A stretch of DNA of 64,000 nt from JAJFUI01 sp039698035 (GCA_039698035.1 JBDKSW010000002.1:1-64000), one strand, 5' to 3'. Positions 17,928 to 27,179 are shown, numbered from the stretch's first letter. The notes: generated by a model not told the origin, from the sequence alone. A program made the numbers and translations.

Positions 17928-19601
17928 CTACGCTGGAAAGTCGATCCGCTCGTCCTCGGCCGCTTTTCGGAGCTTGCTGAGGGCGCGGGCCTCGATCTGT
18001 CGGATCCGCTCCTTGGTGACGCCAAGCTCGGCCCCGACCTGTTTCAGCGTCAGCGGTTCCTGGCCCCTTCGGAGCCCGAACCGGCGAACGATGATCCGCT
18101 GCTCGCGCTCGTCGAGGCGTTCCAGGATGCGTTCGACCTGAACTTCGCGCTGCGTCTGCTGTGACTGCTCCTCGAACGGGTCGGCCCGATCGTCTTCGGT
18201 CGCGGTGAACAGCTCGGCGTGGCTCGTCCGAAACCGATCTCGCTGGCGGTGCTCGTCGGGGATCGTGCGCGCGAAGTTCTTCATCACGGCCCAGCTTGCA
18301 TAGGTGCTGAACTTGTTGCCGCGACCGTAGTCGAACTTTTCGACTGCCCGCATCAGCGACATGTTGCCGTCGCTGACGAGTTCAAAAAAGTTTTGCGCGG
18401 GCCCGACATGCCGTTTGGCGATCGAAACGACCAACCGCAAGTTGGCCCGGATGATTTGGTTCTTCGTCGAAACGGCCTCGTCGTAAAGCCGTTCGATCTG
18501 GTCCATCAAGGCCCGCTTCGGCCGATCGGGGGCGAGCTTTTTCCGCAACTTGGCCGCCTTGTACTTCAGGTAGTTCATCTTGCGGAACAGAAACGCCTCT
18601 TGCTTGCGAGTCAGCAGCGGGACTTCGTAGAGGCTGGCCAGATATGGCGGCAACCCGCTCGGAAGCCGCGACTTCTTTTGCGGCAACTCGCTTTCCGGAG
18701 CCGAGCCAATGATCCGATCTTCGCGTTTGTGCGAACGGACCCGCGCGAACGAGTCGTTGGCGATGAAATCCAGCGGCAATTCCATGATCCGCTGGGCGCG
18801 CATCTCGGCGATGATCCGGTAGATGCTCGTCCGCGTGCGATGAAACCGGTTGGCCATCGTCTCGACCGGCTCGCCCCGCTGGTACTGCTGATAGATTCGG
18901 CGTTTGGCCTCGATCTGCAACGGGCCGTAGTTCTCCGGGAACACGGCTGCGTCGGGATGATCGCGATCGAACTGGCGAAGCGTGTAGCGGATGGTCTCCG
19001 TGCTGCGTCCCGTTTTGCGAGCCAACCGTTTCGTCACGTCGGCCGGTCCGCCGCCCGCGCGGGCGAGACGCCGCGCCCGCTCGATGATCATCCCTCGCTC
19101 TTCGGCCGTCAGTTGGCTGAACTGGGCTCCGCGGGCGACGCGCTGCCGATTGTGCTCGACGAACTGCTCGACCGAGCTTTGCAGGAAGCCGACGCGCTTG
19201 CGACCGCCCATCACGAACCGACGGCTAATCAGACCGTGCCGGCGCCAGCGGGAAATCGTCTTCGTCGAAACGTTGAACTGCCTGGCCAGCTCCTCGACCG
19301 TCATGACAGGCTCGCCGGCGGCCTCGGCCGCGAGGCCGGCGGAATCCGAGACGTCCTCGACGAACAACCGAAGATCGTGGCAGGCCTCTTCGCCCGACAG
19401 GCGCAAGTCGGGGTACGACTCGGGTCGGTAGTTGGTGATTCGATAGCAGATGTACTCGTAGGGATAAATCCGCGTCGGATCCAACTCACGCAACAAGCGC
19501 TCGGCCTGCGACGCCTGCTCGACGCGCTTGTCGCGAGGGGTAAACCGGACCTGCTGGTCGCGGAGTTGCCGAATCGCGGGATTGAGATAGTCGGTATGCA
19601 T
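17928..19601 (-). CDS. RNA polymerase sigma-70 family factor with N-terminal helix-turn-helix modules (557 aa)
   Basis: The C-terminal 240 residues hold sigma regions: 2.1-2.4 (IIRANLRLVVSIAKRHVG, NFFELVSDGNMSLMRAVEKFDY, FSTYASWAVMKNFAR) and 4 (LDEREQRIIVRRFGLR, LTLKQVGAELGVTKERIRQIE). The promoter-recognition helix is typical of primary sigmas, but region 1.1 is absent. The first 300 residues instead hold an excisionase/MerR-like HTH (MTVEELARQFNVSTKTISRWRRHG) and two further HTH-like segments (RLARKTGRSTETIRYTLRQF, MANRFHRTRTSIYRIIAEMR). AAGGTGG precedes the ATG at 19601, chosen over a longer frame. I infer a group 2-like or planctomycete-specific sigma whose N-terminus adds DNA contacts. 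Confidence 0.88.
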   Translation of the reverse strand: MHTDYLNPAIRQLRDQQVRFTPRDKRVEQASQAERLLRELDPTRIYPYEYICYRITNYRPESYPDLRLSGEEACHDLRLFVEDVSDSAGLAAEAAGEPVMTVEELARQFNVSTKTISRWRRHGLISRRFVMGGRKRVGFLQSSVEQFVEHNRQRVARGAQFSQLTAEERGMIIERARRLARAGGGPADVTKRLARKTGRSTETIRYTLRQFDRDHPDAAVFPENYGPLQIEAKRRIYQQYQRGEPVETMANRFHRTRTSIYRIIAEMRAQRIMELPLDFIANDSFARVRSHKREDRIIGSAPESELPQKKSRLPSGLPPYLASLYEVPLLTRKQEAFLFRKMNYLKYKAAKLRKKLAPDRPKRALMDQIERLYDEAVSTKNQIIRANLRLVVSIAKRHVGPAQNFFELVSDGNMSLMRAVEKFDYGRGNKFSTYASWAVMKNFARTIPDEHRQRDRFRTSHAELFTATEDDRADPFEEQSQQTQREVQVERILERLDEREQRIIVRRFGLRRGQEPLTLKQVGAELGVTKERIRQIEARALSKLRKAAEDERIDFPA

Positions 19602-19977
19602 GGATCCACCTTGCGCATCGCCGTTGTCAGTATACCCGGTTCGCCGCATTACTGACACCAAGTTGTTGTAGGAACGTCATTCGATGGCGTTGGTTCGTTG
19701 TTTATACTTTCCCCCCGAGTTTCTACCATCCGTCGAAACCTGAATGTGAGATCAACAGAACCCCGAGCCATGTGAGCTGCTCGGACCGTCGCGCCCCGGC
19801 GCGCGACGCCCTGAAGGGCCCCCGGGCATTCTGGGCAAAAACCGGGGGCTGGCCAACGAAAGCGGGCATTTTCTGGTAAATCTTGCGGGCTGTAGCGGTC
19901 GATCTATCCATGAGACGTGGTTTTCTCTTCCTTCAAGGAACTCGTGTTCCGTTGGCCTCGCCAGTCGCAACATCAAC
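19602..19977. other. Divergent intergenic region (376 bases)
   Basis: The region lies between the sigma gene (minus) and a secreted protein (plus) and should hold both promoters. It carries GC-rich palindromic pieces near 19790-19830 (CGCGCCCCGGCGCGCG). No clear -10/-35 pair and no gene was found. Confidence 0.4.
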
Positions 19978-21342
19978 ATGAAAACAACCAACCTTCTGTC
20001 CGTCGGCTTCCTATGCCTGGTTTTGGCCATCGAATCGGCGACCGCCATGGACGCCGCGAAGCCGACCGTCTCGCTTCGCAGCCGCCGATCGGCCGGCCAA
20101 ACCGACCGGGTCACCGTTCTCATGGAAGTCGGCGGGGACCTGAAGGAACGGGCCGACGGCAAGGAACATCGCACGGCCATGAGCGGTGTCGACCGGCTCA
20201 CTTACGACGAAATGACGCTGGAGGCCGGTGGCCAACGCCTTCGCGCGTTGCGAAGCTATGAGAAGGCCGAGTCGTCCGTGAAGATCAAGGACGAACGACT
20301 CGCCTGCTCTCTCTCGCCTGAGCGGCAGTTGATCGCCGTGGCCATCGAGCTGCCCCGCGCATCGCTGTTTTCGCCGCAAGGAGCGCTGCGTCGCGACGAG
20401 CTGGAAGTGATCGACATTCTGGGCAACAGCCTGCTGCTCGATCAATTGCTCCCCGACGAGTCGGTTTCGGTGGGCCAGACATGGAAGCCGGCTGACAAAA
20501 CGATGGCCGCGCTGCTCGGTCTGGAATCGGCAACGCGTTGCGATGTCCAATGCAAGCTCACCGAAGTCACCGAGGCCGTCGCACGGTTTGACATCGCCGG
20601 CCAAGTCGAGGGAACGGTCAGCGACACGTCCGCTCGCATTGAACTGAAGGGTCGATGCCGTTTCGACCGCAACACGGGCCGCATCAACTGGTTCGCCTTG
20701 CTGACGAAAGAGAACCGGAAAGCCAGCGTCGTGGCCGACGGATTCGAGGTGGTCGTCCGGCTGCAAATGACCATCGCCCCCTGCGAGCCGTCGCAGGAAC
20801 TCGTCGATTTCAGCCGCGACAAGCAGTCCCTGATGGTCACGCCCGAGCGGACTCGGCTTGCTTACCAGCCACCATCAAGCTCTTGGCGGATTAGCCACGA
20901 CCGGCAATGGTATTTGGCCAGCGACGATCAGCACGTCGCCGTTCTGAAACGGATCGACTCGGGCACGATGATCGGCCAGTGCAACGCGTCTTCGCTTCGC
21001 CGGGGCGACCCGAACAAGTTGGTCTCGCTCGACGAATTCCAGGCCGACGTGCGGCAGGCCTTGGGCGAGAACTTCGGCGAGTTCGTCGAAGCGGCCGAGT
21101 CGGTCACCGCCGCGAAGCAGCGCCTGCTGCGCGTCGTGGTCCAGGGAGTCGTGCACAACAAGTCGGGTGACGTGCCCATCCGCTGGGTCTATTACCACGT
21201 CGCCGACCAACAGGGACGCCAAGCCGCGTTGACCTTCACCGTGCAGCAAGAGCATGCGGAGCGCTTTGCCGACGCCGACAAGTCCATCGTGGACTCGGTC
21301 GAGTTCGTGGCGTCAGCCAAAAGGCCGAAGGATCGGGAATAG
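19978..21342 (+). CDS. Secreted protein of unknown function (454 aa)
   Basis: Residues 1-23 are a signal peptide (LLSVGFLCLVLAIESATA). The body has no enzyme motif that I recognise. Two parts are visible: a beta-rich N-terminal half (about 30-290) reminiscent of planctomycete outer-layer proteins, with FDIAGQVEGTVSDTSARIELKG, and a C-terminal half (about 295-450) with SWRISHDRQWYLASDD and TFTVQQEHAERFADADKSIVDSVEF, which looks like a PsbP/DUF1795-type fold. I infer a periplasmic or surface location. The start is well defined by the signal peptide. It stands alone, divergent from the sigma gene. Confidence 0.72.
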   Translation: MKTTNLLSVGFLCLVLAIESATAMDAAKPTVSLRSRRSAGQTDRVTVLMEVGGDLKERADGKEHRTAMSGVDRLTYDEMTLEAGGQRLRALRSYEKAESSVKIKDERLACSLSPERQLIAVAIELPRASLFSPQGALRRDELEVIDILGNSLLLDQLLPDESVSVGQTWKPADKTMAALLGLESATRCDVQCKLTEVTEAVARFDIAGQVEGTVSDTSARIELKGRCRFDRNTGRINWFALLTKENRKASVVADGFEVVVRLQMTIAPCEPSQELVDFSRDKQSLMVTPERTRLAYQPPSSSWRISHDRQWYLASDDQHVAVLKRIDSGTMIGQCNASSLRRGDPNKLVSLDEFQADVRQALGENFGEFVEAAESVTAAKQRLLRVVVQGVVHNKSGDVPIRWVYYHVADQQGRQAALTFTVQQEHAERFADADKSIVDSVEFVASAKRPKDRE

Positions 21343-22257
21343 GGTCGTTGGCTGGCGGCGCGCTTCGGGTGATGGGCCGCGATCTGGATATGCTTGTCCA
21401 AGGCTCGCGCCGCATGGCCAGCGAGCTTGAGGACGTCCGGGAAATCGGGGCATCCGGGGCGTGGCGAAGGATCTCGTTTTCAAGCCACATCCGCGCCGGC
21501 CAAAGGGATTTCTCGCGCTGAAAGCCCGCCACGGCGTGGAATGTTACCCAAGCGTGTGTCGCGTCGGCCCAAGAAAGACGAAACCGCCGCGCCGTCCTCA
21601 TAGGACAACGCGGCGGCCGTTAGCTACGGACTTCCCGCCGATTGCGACTGGATGCGTCGCTGCGAGACGAGCGAAGGTCGGGCGTGCTTCTGCACAAGCC
21701 GCGTCAAGGACCTTGGCTCACGCTGAAATGTTTGGCACCTCCGTCGGAATGCTAGGCGAGAAGTTCGGTTTTCCGCTTGGCTTGTACCAACACTATCGGC
21801 ACTTTTTCGGTCGGCCTTGCGGGCGAACTGCCGGAAATTGTCGGTCTGCCGCCCCGCGCCTCAAGGCACACTCAATTCTAGGGCGAGGCGTCGAAGCTGT
21901 CCAGAATTTTGTGACCAAGTTGCGTGGCGGATTGCCAAAATGCGACGGTCGGCATGGAGTCTGCGGAAAACACCGACGGCCGTCCGGCGGCAGAACCGCC
22001 ATTTTGCGCATGCTTGCACCTAGGCGGCAGAGTCGCCATTCGTCCGGTGTCCCCAGCTCGTTGGTCGGCCCTGGCGCAAGCGGCTCCTGGATCGCTCAAT
22101 CAATGGTCGCTCGGCGTCGCTTGGGGGGGCGGCTTTTCATCCGGCCGTACGTTTTGCCTTCGGAGACTATTCCCATCCCGAGATGAATCTGCTACAATGA
22201 GGGGCCCACCGTTTGCCCCCACCACGATTGCCGTCTTCTTGGCGAGGAGAATTGCCC
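21343..22257. other. 915-base region without a convincing gene
   Basis: Open frames of 70-240 codons exist on both strands, but all are Arg/Pro-rich or low complexity and look like chance frames. One minus frame contains MPTVAFWQSATQLGHKILDSF, a more protein-like stretch that might be a decayed gene or a repeated element; I cannot support a call. A promoter for the GH127 gene should lie at the right end. Confidence 0.4.
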
Positions 22258-24300
22258 ATGCGAACGTGTTTTTTGTCAGCCCTGGTCCTTTTCACATGCA
22301 CGAGCTTTGTGATCTCCTCGGAAGCCACGCCCGAGAACGAGACCAAGGTTTGCGTGGTGTCAGAGCTGCCTGTCGATTCGCAGCAACTGGTTCTGAATTT
22401 CAACCGAGCCCCGCTTGCGCCGCTTGCGCTGGCGCGTCTTCCGGTCGGCTCGATCACACCGCAAGGTTGGCTCCGCCATCAGCTTGAGCTTCAGGCCCAG
22501 GGAATGCACGGCCGTCTGACCGAGTGCTCCGACTTCCTTAAGTGGGAAGGCAACGGCTGGGTCGAACCGAGCGGGCGCAGCGGCTGGGAAGAGCTGCCGT
22601 ACTGGCTCAAGGGTTACGGCGACCTGGGCTATGTCTTGCACGACGAGAAGATCATCAAGGAGGCCCGCCGCTGGATCGAGGCCATTTTGGCGACGCAGCA
22701 ACCGGACGGCTGGTTCGGGCCGGCCGGTCTCCGCAAGAGCCTCAAGGGCCAAGCGGACATGTGGCCTCACATGCCGGTTCTCAACGCACTGCAGTCCTAC
22801 TATGAGTTTTCCGGCGACGCGCGGGTGTTGAAGTTCATGCTGAACTACTCGCGTTGGCAGAACACACTGCCGCCGAAGTCGTTCTCCGCCGGCTATTGGC
22901 CGCGCATGCGGTTCGGCGACAACCTGGAAACCGTGTACTGGCTCTACAACCGCACGGGCGAGCCATGGCTCCTCGATTTGGCCAAGAAGATTCACGAGAA
23001 CATGGCCGATTGGACCGGCGGCGTTCCCGACCGCCTCTGGCACAACGTGAACTTCGCCGAGTGTTTCCGCGAGCCGGCCGAATATGGAATGCAGGCCCGT
23101 CAGCCGAAGTTCCTGGCCGCCACCGAGCGAAATTATGAGATGATGATGGGCCTCTACGGCCAGTTCCCCGGCGGTGGCTTTGCAGGCGACGAAATCTGCC
23201 GCAAGGGGCACGGCGATCCGCGTCAAGGCTTCGAGACCTGCGCCATGGTCGAGTTCATCCACAGCTTCCAAATGTTGGAGCGTATCTCCGGCAATCCGCT
23301 CTGGGCCGACCGTTGCGAACAGATTGCGTTCAATTCGCTGCCAGCCGCGTTGACGCCCGACCTCAAGGCGTTGCATTATCTGACCGGCGCGAACATGGTC
23401 CAATTGGACCGGAAGAACAAGGCCCCCGGCATCAACAACAAGGGCACGATGCTCTCCTACAGCCCCTACAAGGCCTATCGCTGCTGCCAGCACAATCACG
23501 GCATGGGCTGGCCCTACTACGCCGAGGAGCTTTGGCTCCGCACGGCCGACGGCGGTCTGATGGCGTCGCTTTACGCCGCTTCGGAAGTGACCGCCAAGGT
23601 GGGAAAATCGGGCGACGAGGTCCGCATCGTCCAGGAAACCGACTATCCCTTCGGCGACACGATTGCGATGAAAATCTCGGCGGCCAAACCGGTTAGTTTT
23701 TCGCTCTACCTGCGGCTGCCCGCCTGGGTCAAGAAGGCAACGCTTCAGGTGAACGGCCGCGACATGGCAGTCGATGCCAAACCGCTTGCTTATGTTGCGA
23801 TCGATCGCACTTGGCAGGACGGCGACCGGCTCACTCTCCAATTGCCGATGCAAGTGGACGTGAAGAAGTGGACCAAGAACAAGGATTCCGTTTCGATCGC
23901 GTACGGACCGCTCGAGTTTTCGCTGAAGATCGGCGAGCGCTGGGTGCGCTACGGTGGCAGCGATGCCTGGCCTGAATGGGAGGTCTACCCGACGACCCCG
24001 TGGAACTACGGGCTGGCCCTGGATCCGCCCAACTTCGAGGTCGTTCGAAAGCCAGGCGCGTTGGCCGCGCAGCCGTTTACGCCCGAGACGGCGCCTATCG
24101 AGATCCGCCTCAAGGCGCGGCGCGTTCCAGCCTGGAGCGCGGACAAGAACGGGCTGGCCGAAGTGTTGCCGCAAAGCCCCGTGAAATCGGACGAGCCGGA
24201 AGCGACCGTGACGCTGATTCCGATGGGCGCCGCCCGGCTGAGAATCAGCGCGTTCCCGACCGTTGCCCCCACGACACCGCCGCCTGCGAAGAAGCCTTAG
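22258..24300 (+). CDS. Glycoside hydrolase family 127-like protein, exported (680 aa)
   Basis: After a signal peptide (residues 1-21), the body is an alpha/alpha-barrel of the DUF1680 type (GH127, beta-L-arabinofuranosidase). Zinc and catalytic positions appear as GFETCAMVEF (Glu and Cys, near 325) and YRCCQHNHG (Cys-Cys, near 408), the layout described for HypBA1-type enzymes, where a cysteine acts as nucleophile. The C-terminal third is a beta-sandwich (SLYLRLPAWVKKATLQVNG). It probably removes arabinofuranose from plant or algal polymers. GAGGAG precedes the ATG at 22258. It stands alone in the window; a strong hairpin follows the stop. Confidence 0.88.
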   Translation: MRTCFLSALVLFTCTSFVISSEATPENETKVCVVSELPVDSQQLVLNFNRAPLAPLALARLPVGSITPQGWLRHQLELQAQGMHGRLTECSDFLKWEGNGWVEPSGRSGWEELPYWLKGYGDLGYVLHDEKIIKEARRWIEAILATQQPDGWFGPAGLRKSLKGQADMWPHMPVLNALQSYYEFSGDARVLKFMLNYSRWQNTLPPKSFSAGYWPRMRFGDNLETVYWLYNRTGEPWLLDLAKKIHENMADWTGGVPDRLWHNVNFAECFREPAEYGMQARQPKFLAATERNYEMMMGLYGQFPGGGFAGDEICRKGHGDPRQGFETCAMVEFIHSFQMLERISGNPLWADRCEQIAFNSLPAALTPDLKALHYLTGANMVQLDRKNKAPGINNKGTMLSYSPYKAYRCCQHNHGMGWPYYAEELWLRTADGGLMASLYAASEVTAKVGKSGDEVRIVQETDYPFGDTIAMKISAAKPVSFSLYLRLPAWVKKATLQVNGRDMAVDAKPLAYVAIDRTWQDGDRLTLQLPMQVDVKKWTKNKDSVSIAYGPLEFSLKIGERWVRYGGSDAWPEWEVYPTTPWNYGLALDPPNFEVVRKPGALAAQPFTPETAPIEIRLKARRVPAWSADKNGLAEVLPQSPVKSDEPEATVTLIPMGAARLRISAFPTVAPTTPPPAKKP

Positions 24301-24355
24301 AGCGCGTGTCGCATGAGGGTGGCGCAGGACGCCGACCGCGAGGCGAGGCTCGACT

Positions 24356-24390
24356 GCCGGTAGACGACGGTGCAACCGACGTCTACCGGC
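24356..24390 (+). terminator. Near-perfect hairpin after the GH127 gene
   Basis: Eleven bases GCCGGTAGACG pair with CGTCTACCGGC. After one A-A mismatch, CGGT pairs with ACCG around a 3-base loop. The hairpin is 56 bases past the stop of the glycosidase. No U-run follows, so it may act as an RNA-end stabiliser or a weak terminator, and it could serve either strand. Confidence 0.5.
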
Positions 24391-24502
24391 CTGATCCCCA
24401 GCGAGATGAGCAACCGCCGGCGGGTTGCGCTTTCTCAGCCGGCATTCAAGGCCAGGCACAACGGACGCATGCCCCAGGAGAGCCCCGGGGAGACAGGGTC
24501 AG

Positions 24503-24604
24503 GAGTTCGACCGCCTTCCGATCAACGCTTTCTGCGGCGTCCCCAGGCGGGACGAGCTCGACCGCCTTCCGATCAGCCCTTTCTGCGGCGTCCCCAGGCA
24601 GGTC
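24503..24604. repeat. Two tandem copies of a 51-base unit
   Basis: The unit starts GAG(T/C)TCGACCGCCTTCCGATCA and ends in a GTCCCCAGGC run. Copy one spans 24503-24553 and copy two 24554-24604, differing at a handful of positions. The period is a multiple of three. The right copy covers the stop and last codons of the minus-strand gene at 24573, so it supplies that protein's end. On the minus strand it reads as a short peptide repeat (LGTPQKALIGRRS) in one frame. Confidence 0.85.
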
Positions 24605-25895
24605 GCACGGCCGACAACGCAACGCGATCTTCGAGGTTGGGGCGGAAGATCGTCAAGATCAGCAGTGGCAAGTACCAGGCCACGCAGAGGCCGCCCTGAT
24701 CGGCGTGCCAGAACTGCGTGGCTAACATGACGGCCGCCGAGCAGCTCAACAGCGTGCCAAGGTTCTTGTGCGGCGGCCAGATTGCCAATCCCAGCGAGAT
24801 GACGCCAAACAGCGCCACGACCGGGATGCGATACTCGGCGCGCCAGAACTGCCAGATGCCCGTGGCCTTGATTGCAAACGGATTCCGCCATCCAAACATG
24901 AGCTGAACGTTGTCCAGAAACGCTCCCGCCTCAGGCGCGTAGATGGCCAGCGTCACGACGAGCAGCGCCAAGCTGACGACGACGCCGACGCCAAAGCGAA
25001 CGGCCCCGCGCCACCAGTAGAAACCAAGCCAGAGGGGCAACAAGAACAGCGGATAGTAGATCAAGCCGCCGGCCAGCCCCAACAGCAGCCCGGCAACCAG
25101 CGGCCGACGATAGGCGGCCACGGCCCAAAGCAACAGCATGGCTGGCACAACCTGCTCGACCTGGCTGGTGAGTTGACTCGTGGAAAAAGTCAGCAGGTAC
25201 AGCGTTGCCGCGGCAACGCCCGTATGAATGTTGTCGAAATGGCGCAGGCCGATCCAAAGCATACCGATCACCAACGCCAGGTGCGCCAGGATCGTCACCG
25301 CGTGCGTTTCCGCGGCGAGCGTCGGCGTCACGTGATGCGTCTCTGGCTTGGCCGGATCGACGGGAAGCATCGCTCGATCAGCCACGTCGGCCAACTGATA
25401 CAGCGGCGCAAAACCGGGGCTGCGAACCTCCGCGGGGCCCTGCTTGGCAAGCAAAAACTCGAGTCGCTCCGGCGGGCAAGTGATGACGTTGGTCATCAGG
25501 AACACAAGCAACGCCGCCCCGGTGAACGTCAGACCGCTGGCCGACAGATTTGGCTCGAGCAGCGGACGACGCACCATCATCGGGTCCAGCAACAGCCGTA
25601 TGAAAAAGAACCCGCCGACGGAAAACAGCCAGACATAGCCCGTCCGAATCAGATGGGCCGAGAGGGCCGGATCGCCCGGCACCACGCCCCACGCCTTCAT
25701 CAGCTCGGGCGACTGTCTCAGCAGGCCGTAGTATAGCAGCAGAAGGCCAGGCGAAAAGGAAATCAGGGCCACGAGGTCCAAGTTCCGCACGCTCCAGAAG
25801 CGATGGAACTTGAAGTAGACTCCGATCATCATCAGGGCCGAAATATAGGCCCAGGTGGTCGGATTCAACTTGTAGCCGAAGAGCACTTCCTGCAT
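24573..25895 (-). CDS. Polytopic membrane protein, possibly glycosyltransferase-like (440 aa)
   Basis: I count ten to twelve hydrophobic segments over residues 10-425 (for example LNPTTWAYISALMMIGVYF, LIRTGYVWLFSVGGFFFIRLLL, LLVFLMTNVITC, HLALVIGMLWIGL, VVPAMLLLWAVAAY, VAGLLLGLAGGLIYYPLFLL). The topology and the FHRFWSVRNLDL loop resemble planctomycete integral membrane proteins of unknown function, some annotated as mannosyltransferases; no catalytic Asp motif is obvious. The start at 25895 (MQEVLFGYKLNP) is chosen over upstream codons that look random. The 3' end lies in the tandem 51-base repeat. The BRCT-MerR-TPR gene is 141 bases upstream on the same strand. Confidence 0.7.
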   Translation of the reverse strand: MQEVLFGYKLNPTTWAYISALMMIGVYFKFHRFWSVRNLDLVALISFSPGLLLLYYGLLRQSPELMKAWGVVPGDPALSAHLIRTGYVWLFSVGGFFFIRLLLDPMMVRRPLLEPNLSASGLTFTGAALLVFLMTNVITCPPERLEFLLAKQGPAEVRSPGFAPLYQLADVADRAMLPVDPAKPETHHVTPTLAAETHAVTILAHLALVIGMLWIGLRHFDNIHTGVAAATLYLLTFSTSQLTSQVEQVVPAMLLLWAVAAYRRPLVAGLLLGLAGGLIYYPLFLLPLWLGFYWWRGAVRFGVGVVVSLALLVVTLAIYAPEAGAFLDNVQLMFGWRNPFAIKATGIWQFWRAEYRIPVVALFGVISLGLAIWPPHKNLGTLLSCSAAVMLATQFWHADQGGLCVAWYLPLLILTIFRPNLEDRVALSAVRPAWGRRRKG

Positions 25896-26036
25896 GGTTT
25901 TAGGATACAGGTCAGGTGGGAGTTTGCAAGCCCCCCTGAGGAAATGACGAAGCTCCGCAATCGGCTCGCGGTCGTTCTCGCACCGACCGCGGAACACTGA
26001 TCGCCGAAAGCCAACGACGGGCCGTTCCCGCGCTCG

Positions 26037-27179
26037 TCACTGCAGTCGGCCGTGAGCTTCTTCGGCCCAGGGGCTTTCGGGCGCCTGTTCGAGGAACGCC
26101 CGCCAATGTTGCTCCGCATCCCCTCGGCGTCCCATTTCATCCAGAGTCCGGGCCAAATGGTAATGCACGTCGGCATACTCGGGATGGTAGCGAAGCGCGC
26201 CCTCGAACGCCGCCACGGCCAGGTCGTGATCGCCCAGCTCGGCCAGCACGCACCCGAGGTTCGCGCGTGCCTCGACATAGTCCTCATCCAGTTCAATGGC
26301 CATGTAGTAGCGCTCGCGGGCTCCGCTCAGATCGCCTTGGCGATAGAGGAGCTCGGCCACCTGAAAGCAAATCTCCGGCTTGGGGCCGGTGGCGGCCATC
26401 AGGGCGCGATACATTTCGGCGGCGGCCGCCAATTGCCCGTCCTCCTCCAACTCGGCCGCCAATCGGCACAACTGGTCGGGCGCGGTGGGCACGGCGGGCG
26501 TCGGCGCTGCCGGCCCTTCTTCCCAAGCGTCGAAGTCGAATCGCAACTGCCCGCCCGGCTCGACCAGGCCCTCGCCCTGGCGGAGCAAGATTTCCTTGCC
26601 ATGCACGATGACGGAGAGCTGGGCCAAGGGCCGCGACACGTTTGGCAGGTAGCGAGCGATCGCCTCCAGCTTCTTCTCGATCACGCGCGGCGACGCGCCG
26701 GCCGCCAAGAGTTCCGTCAAACGCCGAGCGGTGGCCACCTCCTGAAAGTCGAAGTACGGAAGCCGACGCACTTCGCGGGCGGGCACGATCAGTCCACGCC
26801 GGTGCCAGCGGCGAATCACGGCCACCGACACGCCAAGCAAATCGGCAAGCATCGCCGGCGTGTACAGCCGATGGACGTCCTGTTCGAAATCGACCATGCC
26901 AAGCCGCTGCCAAAGTTGCGTCTCGGTGATGACCCGGGCCTCGCCCAACTCGATCCGCCGGCGAGTCGCCTCGTCAAACCAGTCGTCGTTGCCCGCTTCG
27001 GGCAGCGGGAAGACCTCGTCGCCCACGACGATGACCTGCGCCGATGCGTCGAGCTTGTCGAGCACGATCGCCCCGTGCTGACGCACGAGCTGCGCGGCGT
27101 CGCGTTTGGCCATGCTCGCCAGTTTTCCCACAAAGGCGATGCGCTGGTCGCGAAGAATGTTGGAGGCTTCGTCGGTCAT
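26037..27179 (-). CDS. BRCT + MerR-like HTH + TPR fusion protein (380 aa)
   Basis: Three parts in order. A BRCT fold (about residues 6-60) is seen as ILRDQRIAFVGKLASM, AAQLVRQHGAIVLDKL and AQVIVVGDEVFPL. A MerR-type HTH (about 105-180) is seen as YTPAMLADLLGVSVAVIRRWHRRGLI followed by PYFDFQEVATARRL. Four or so TPR units (about 245-375) include AELLYRQGDLSGARERYYMAIELDEDYVEARANLGCVLAELGD... cut here. BRCT usually binds phosphopeptides or DNA ends, MerR binds promoters, TPR binds proteins. The combination is unusual to me; function unknown. The ATG at 27179 is chosen over a longer frame. Confidence 0.78.
   Translation of the reverse strand: MTDEASNILRDQRIAFVGKLASMAKRDAAQLVRQHGAIVLDKLDASAQVIVVGDEVFPLPEAGNDDWFDEATRRRIELGEARVITETQLWQRLGMVDFEQDVHRLYTPAMLADLLGVSVAVIRRWHRRGLIVPAREVRRLPYFDFQEVATARRLTELLAAGASPRVIEKKLEAIARYLPNVSRPLAQLSVIVHGKEILLRQGEGLVEPGGQLRFDFDAWEEGPAAPTPAVPTAPDQLCRLAAELEEDGQLAAAAEMYRALMAATGPKPEICFQVAELLYRQGDLSGARERYYMAIELDEDYVEARANLGCVLAELGDHDLAVAAFEGALRYHPEYADVHYHLARTLDEMGRRGDAEQHWRAFLEQAPESPWAEEAHGRLQ

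Noticed and set aside
21461..22186. 241-codon plus-strand frame in the long spacer
   Set aside because: Arg/Pro-rich, no ribosome site, no recognisable motif.
22360..24459. 699-codon open frame on the minus strand over the GH127 gene
   Set aside because: It is the mirror of a strongly coding plus-strand gene with complete family motifs; its own translation is Arg/His-rich and has no domain.
24499..24891. 130-codon minus frame covering the 51-base repeats
   Set aside because: It overlaps the membrane protein gene in another frame; only the repeat part looks patterned.
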